NCBI GenBank assembly: GCA_030624695.1
Contig: JAUXJP010000034.1
Location: 1-8,172, forward strand
Source of the DNA: Candidatus Dadabacteria bacterium
GTDB lineage: Bacteria; Desulfobacterota_D; UBA1144; Nemesobacterales; JAJCZQ01
Direction of reading: 5' to 3'
Length of the DNA stretch: 8,172 nt
The notes under the pieces are model-generated. The model was not told the origin of the DNA, searched no databases, and saw only the letters and a program-made list of their open reading frames with translations. Every line of letters begins with the position of its first letter. Position 1 is the stretch's first letter. The translations under genes were made by a program, and so were the position numbers. Positions 6,692 through 8,172 of this stretch are shown here, piece after piece.

Positions 6692-6697
6692 AAGGAG
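6692..6697 (+). promoter_or_regulatory. Ribosome binding site that fixes the porin ATG
   Basis: AAGGAG lies six bases before the ATG at 6704, an ideal spacing. The in-frame GTG at 6674 has no Shine-Dalgarno and would sit at the predicted transcription start, so the ATG is preferred. A second strong AGGAGG at 6713-6718 stands six bases before an in-frame GTG at 6725, offering an alternative start seven codons downstream. Confidence 0.7.
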
Positions 6698-6703
6698 ACA
6701 AGT

Positions 6704-8086
6704 ATGCACAAAAGGAGGTTTAAAGTGAGACCTCTCATTTTGATTTTAGTCGGCTTAATAATAACAGTTCCCTTTGGCAGTGTTAATTCAGAGGAGATAG
6801 TAGCAACATCACAATCGAGATACCATGTAGAACTTCAGGAACTGAAAAAACAGATGCAGCAGCTTCAGGACCAGATAAACATGCTTGAAATCCAGAATCA
6901 GGAAGTCAACCAGAAACTTTATGATGCAATGAGCGCTGAAAAAGCTGTCTGGACTGAGAAGTTTGAAGCTGGTTATAAAAAAGGGCTTTATTTTAAATCT
7001 AAAGATGGCAACTGGAAAATGAAATTCAGAATCCGTGGACAGTTTACAGCTCTTGTAAGAGACCAAAAAGATGGGTTAACAAGAACAAACTTTACTATTA
7101 CAAGATTAAGATTTAAGTGGAACGGAAATGCATTCAGGCCGTGGTTCCTCTATACTGTTCAATTAGGTGCAAAGGACGATGTGGCACTGAGAGATATGTA
7201 CTTTGATATTGCATATAATAAACAGATTGCACCAAGAGTAGGTCAGTACAAAGTACCTTTTGGAAGGCAGGAACTGACATCTTCATCAGTATTGCAGTTT
7301 GTATTAAGATCGATTGTAAATGCCGAATTTGGCTATGGACGTGATAGAGGATTCGGTATAAATGGCGTGGCGGGTCAGAATTTTGCTTATGGTGCGGGTA
7401 TATTTAATGGTGCAGGAAGAAATGATATATCGCTAAATTCAAACCTGTTATGGGCCGGAAGAACTCAGTTTATGTGGAGTAACGGGGGAAAGCTGAAATA
7501 TTCGGGCAGTGATTTTGTTTCAGGCGGTGATTACAAATTAATTCCTAACTTCACAAAAGTAGCTGGAGGTGTTTTTACCGCTGGTGCGGGTGTAGCGGGA
7601 ATTAAAATTAACAGGAATCAGGATCCGAATGTTCCAGCAGGTGGCATAGGACGAAGAATGGACGAACTGGGGACAGATGTAGCCCAGGTAACCTCAATTA
7701 CAGGCGATATTAACTATAAGCATCCAAGATTTAACGTGCAGGGTTCTTACTATGGCAGATGGATTAGTCCAGATGATATAGAGGGAAGTACAGCATTTGA
7801 CCAGGGATTCAATGTCCAGGCTGGTTTATTCGTTGTGCCAAGAGAATGGGAAATTGCTGGTAGATTTTCCTATATTAAATATGATGACGGAACGGATGTC
7901 GTCCTCGGTGAAGGAGCTGCAAGAGATAGAACTTATGGACTAACAGGCGGACTTAATTATTACATTTCTAAAGATCACAGATGGAAGTTACAGGCTACCT
8001 ATTCATATCTAAATACCGAAGATGAGGATGGGACAGAAACAGTAGCTGATAGCATATTCCAAGCTCAGTTACAGGCTTTATTCTAA
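6704..8086 (+). CDS. Outer-membrane phosphate-selective porin, OprP/OprO family
   Basis: Outer-membrane beta-barrel expected to let phosphate or polyphosphate into the periplasm. From the ATG at 6704 it has 460 residues, within the family's usual range. A signal peptide is evident: basic MHKRRFKVRP, a hydrophobic core to about residue 24, and likely cleavage after VNS (29). The mature N-terminus holds a Gln/Leu-rich coiled coil (about 40-75), probably a trimer-associated periplasmic stalk. The barrel starts around KKGLYFKSKDGNWKMKFRIR (92-111), the usual opening of Porin_O_P proteins, and includes GQYKVPFGRQELTSS and alternating aromatic strands. It ends in ALF, with the terminal Phe expected for barrel assembly. 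Pho-box-like repeats lie directly upstream and a terminator follows, so it appears monocistronic. Phosphate specificity is inferred from context and family; other anions are possible. Confidence 0.88.
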   Translation: MHKRRFKVRPLILILVGLIITVPFGSVNSEEIVATSQSRYHVELQELKKQMQQLQDQINMLEIQNQEVNQKLYDAMSAEKAVWTEKFEAGYKKGLYFKSKDGNWKMKFRIRGQFTALVRDQKDGLTRTNFTITRLRFKWNGNAFRPWFLYTVQLGAKDDVALRDMYFDIAYNKQIAPRVGQYKVPFGRQELTSSSVLQFVLRSIVNAEFGYGRDRGFGINGVAGQNFAYGAGIFNGAGRNDISLNSNLLWAGRTQFMWSNGGKLKYSGSDFVSGGDYKLIPNFTKVAGGVFTAGAGVAGIKINRNQDPNVPAGGIGRRMDELGTDVAQVTSITGDINYKHPRFNVQGSYYGRWISPDDIEGSTAFDQGFNVQAGLFVVPREWEIAGRFSYIKYDDGTDVVLGEGAARDRTYGLTGGLNYYISKDHRWKLQATYSYLNTEDEDGTETVADSIFQAQLQALF

Positions 8087-8129
8087 AAAAAGACTGTTTA
8101 AATCACCTCTCCAAACCTATAATTAGAGT

Positions 8130-8160
8130 AAAAACCCGGTAATTAATTTGCCGGGTTTTT
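8130..8160 (+). terminator. Intrinsic terminator after the porin gene
   Basis: AAAAACCCGG (8130-8139) pairs perfectly with CCGGGTTTTT (8151-8160) around an 11-base AT-rich loop, and the right arm ends in a T-run. It lies 44 bases after the porin stop. The A-run on the left arm means it could also work for transcripts arriving from the other side. No gene is visible in 8087-8129. Confidence 0.88.
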
Positions 8161-8172
8161 ATGCTTTCAAAA

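Noticed and set aside
6674..6703. Upstream GTG extension of the porin (ten extra residues)
   Set aside because: It lacks a Shine-Dalgarno, would start at the predicted transcription start, and would bury the AAGGAG site of the well-placed ATG inside the gene.
1..8172. Mobile elements, CRISPR arrays, tRNA or rRNA genes
   Set aside because: Genes cover nearly the whole window, no transposase, long repeat array or RNA-gene signature was seen, and the only non-coding stretch over 100 bases is the phoB-porin control region.

Overview
The window is an almost complete phosphate-acquisition locus of an AT-rich, Gram-negative bacterium. It runs from the 3' part of the phosphate ABC transporter operon, through the PhoU/PhoR/PhoB signalling genes, to an outer-membrane phosphate-type porin. 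The Gram-negative call rests on the signal-peptide-bearing porin ending in Phe and on the long forms of PstC and PstA, which I know best from Pseudomonas-like proteobacteria. I cannot name the phylum. The low GC and gene mix would fit several lineages, including deltaproteobacterial-type groups, Deferribacterota, Nitrospinota and anammox Planctomycetota.

Layout. 1-4462 (+): pstC (5' end outside the window), pstA, pstB, a thioredoxin-type arsenate reductase (arsC) and phoU, with gaps of 5 to 65 bases, so probably one operon. The 65-base pstA-pstB gap holds a strong Shine-Dalgarno and a 10-codon GTG reading frame that ends exactly on the pstB start codon. 4475-6539 (-): phoB followed by phoR, four bases apart, convergent with phoU. 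6540-6703: a divergent control region with four 11-bp-phased Pho-box-like elements. 6704-8086 (+): an OprP/OprO-type porin, followed by an intrinsic terminator at 8130-8160.

How they work together (family knowledge plus inference). Phosphate crosses the outer membrane through the porin, is bound by a PstS not in this window, and is pumped by PstC/PstA/PstB. PhoU is thought to report transporter activity to PhoR. PhoR has almost no periplasmic loop, so it probably reads phosphate through Pst/PhoU rather than directly. PhoR phosphorylates PhoB, which would bind the tandem boxes in front of the porin. ArsC in the same operon makes sense because Pst also admits arsenate.

This is a recognisable Pho regulon and not a new system. 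The points worth a second look are the tandem TTAACA boxes, the frameshift-or-leader at pstB, the embedded arsC, the coiled-coil insertion in PstA and the sensor-less PhoR.
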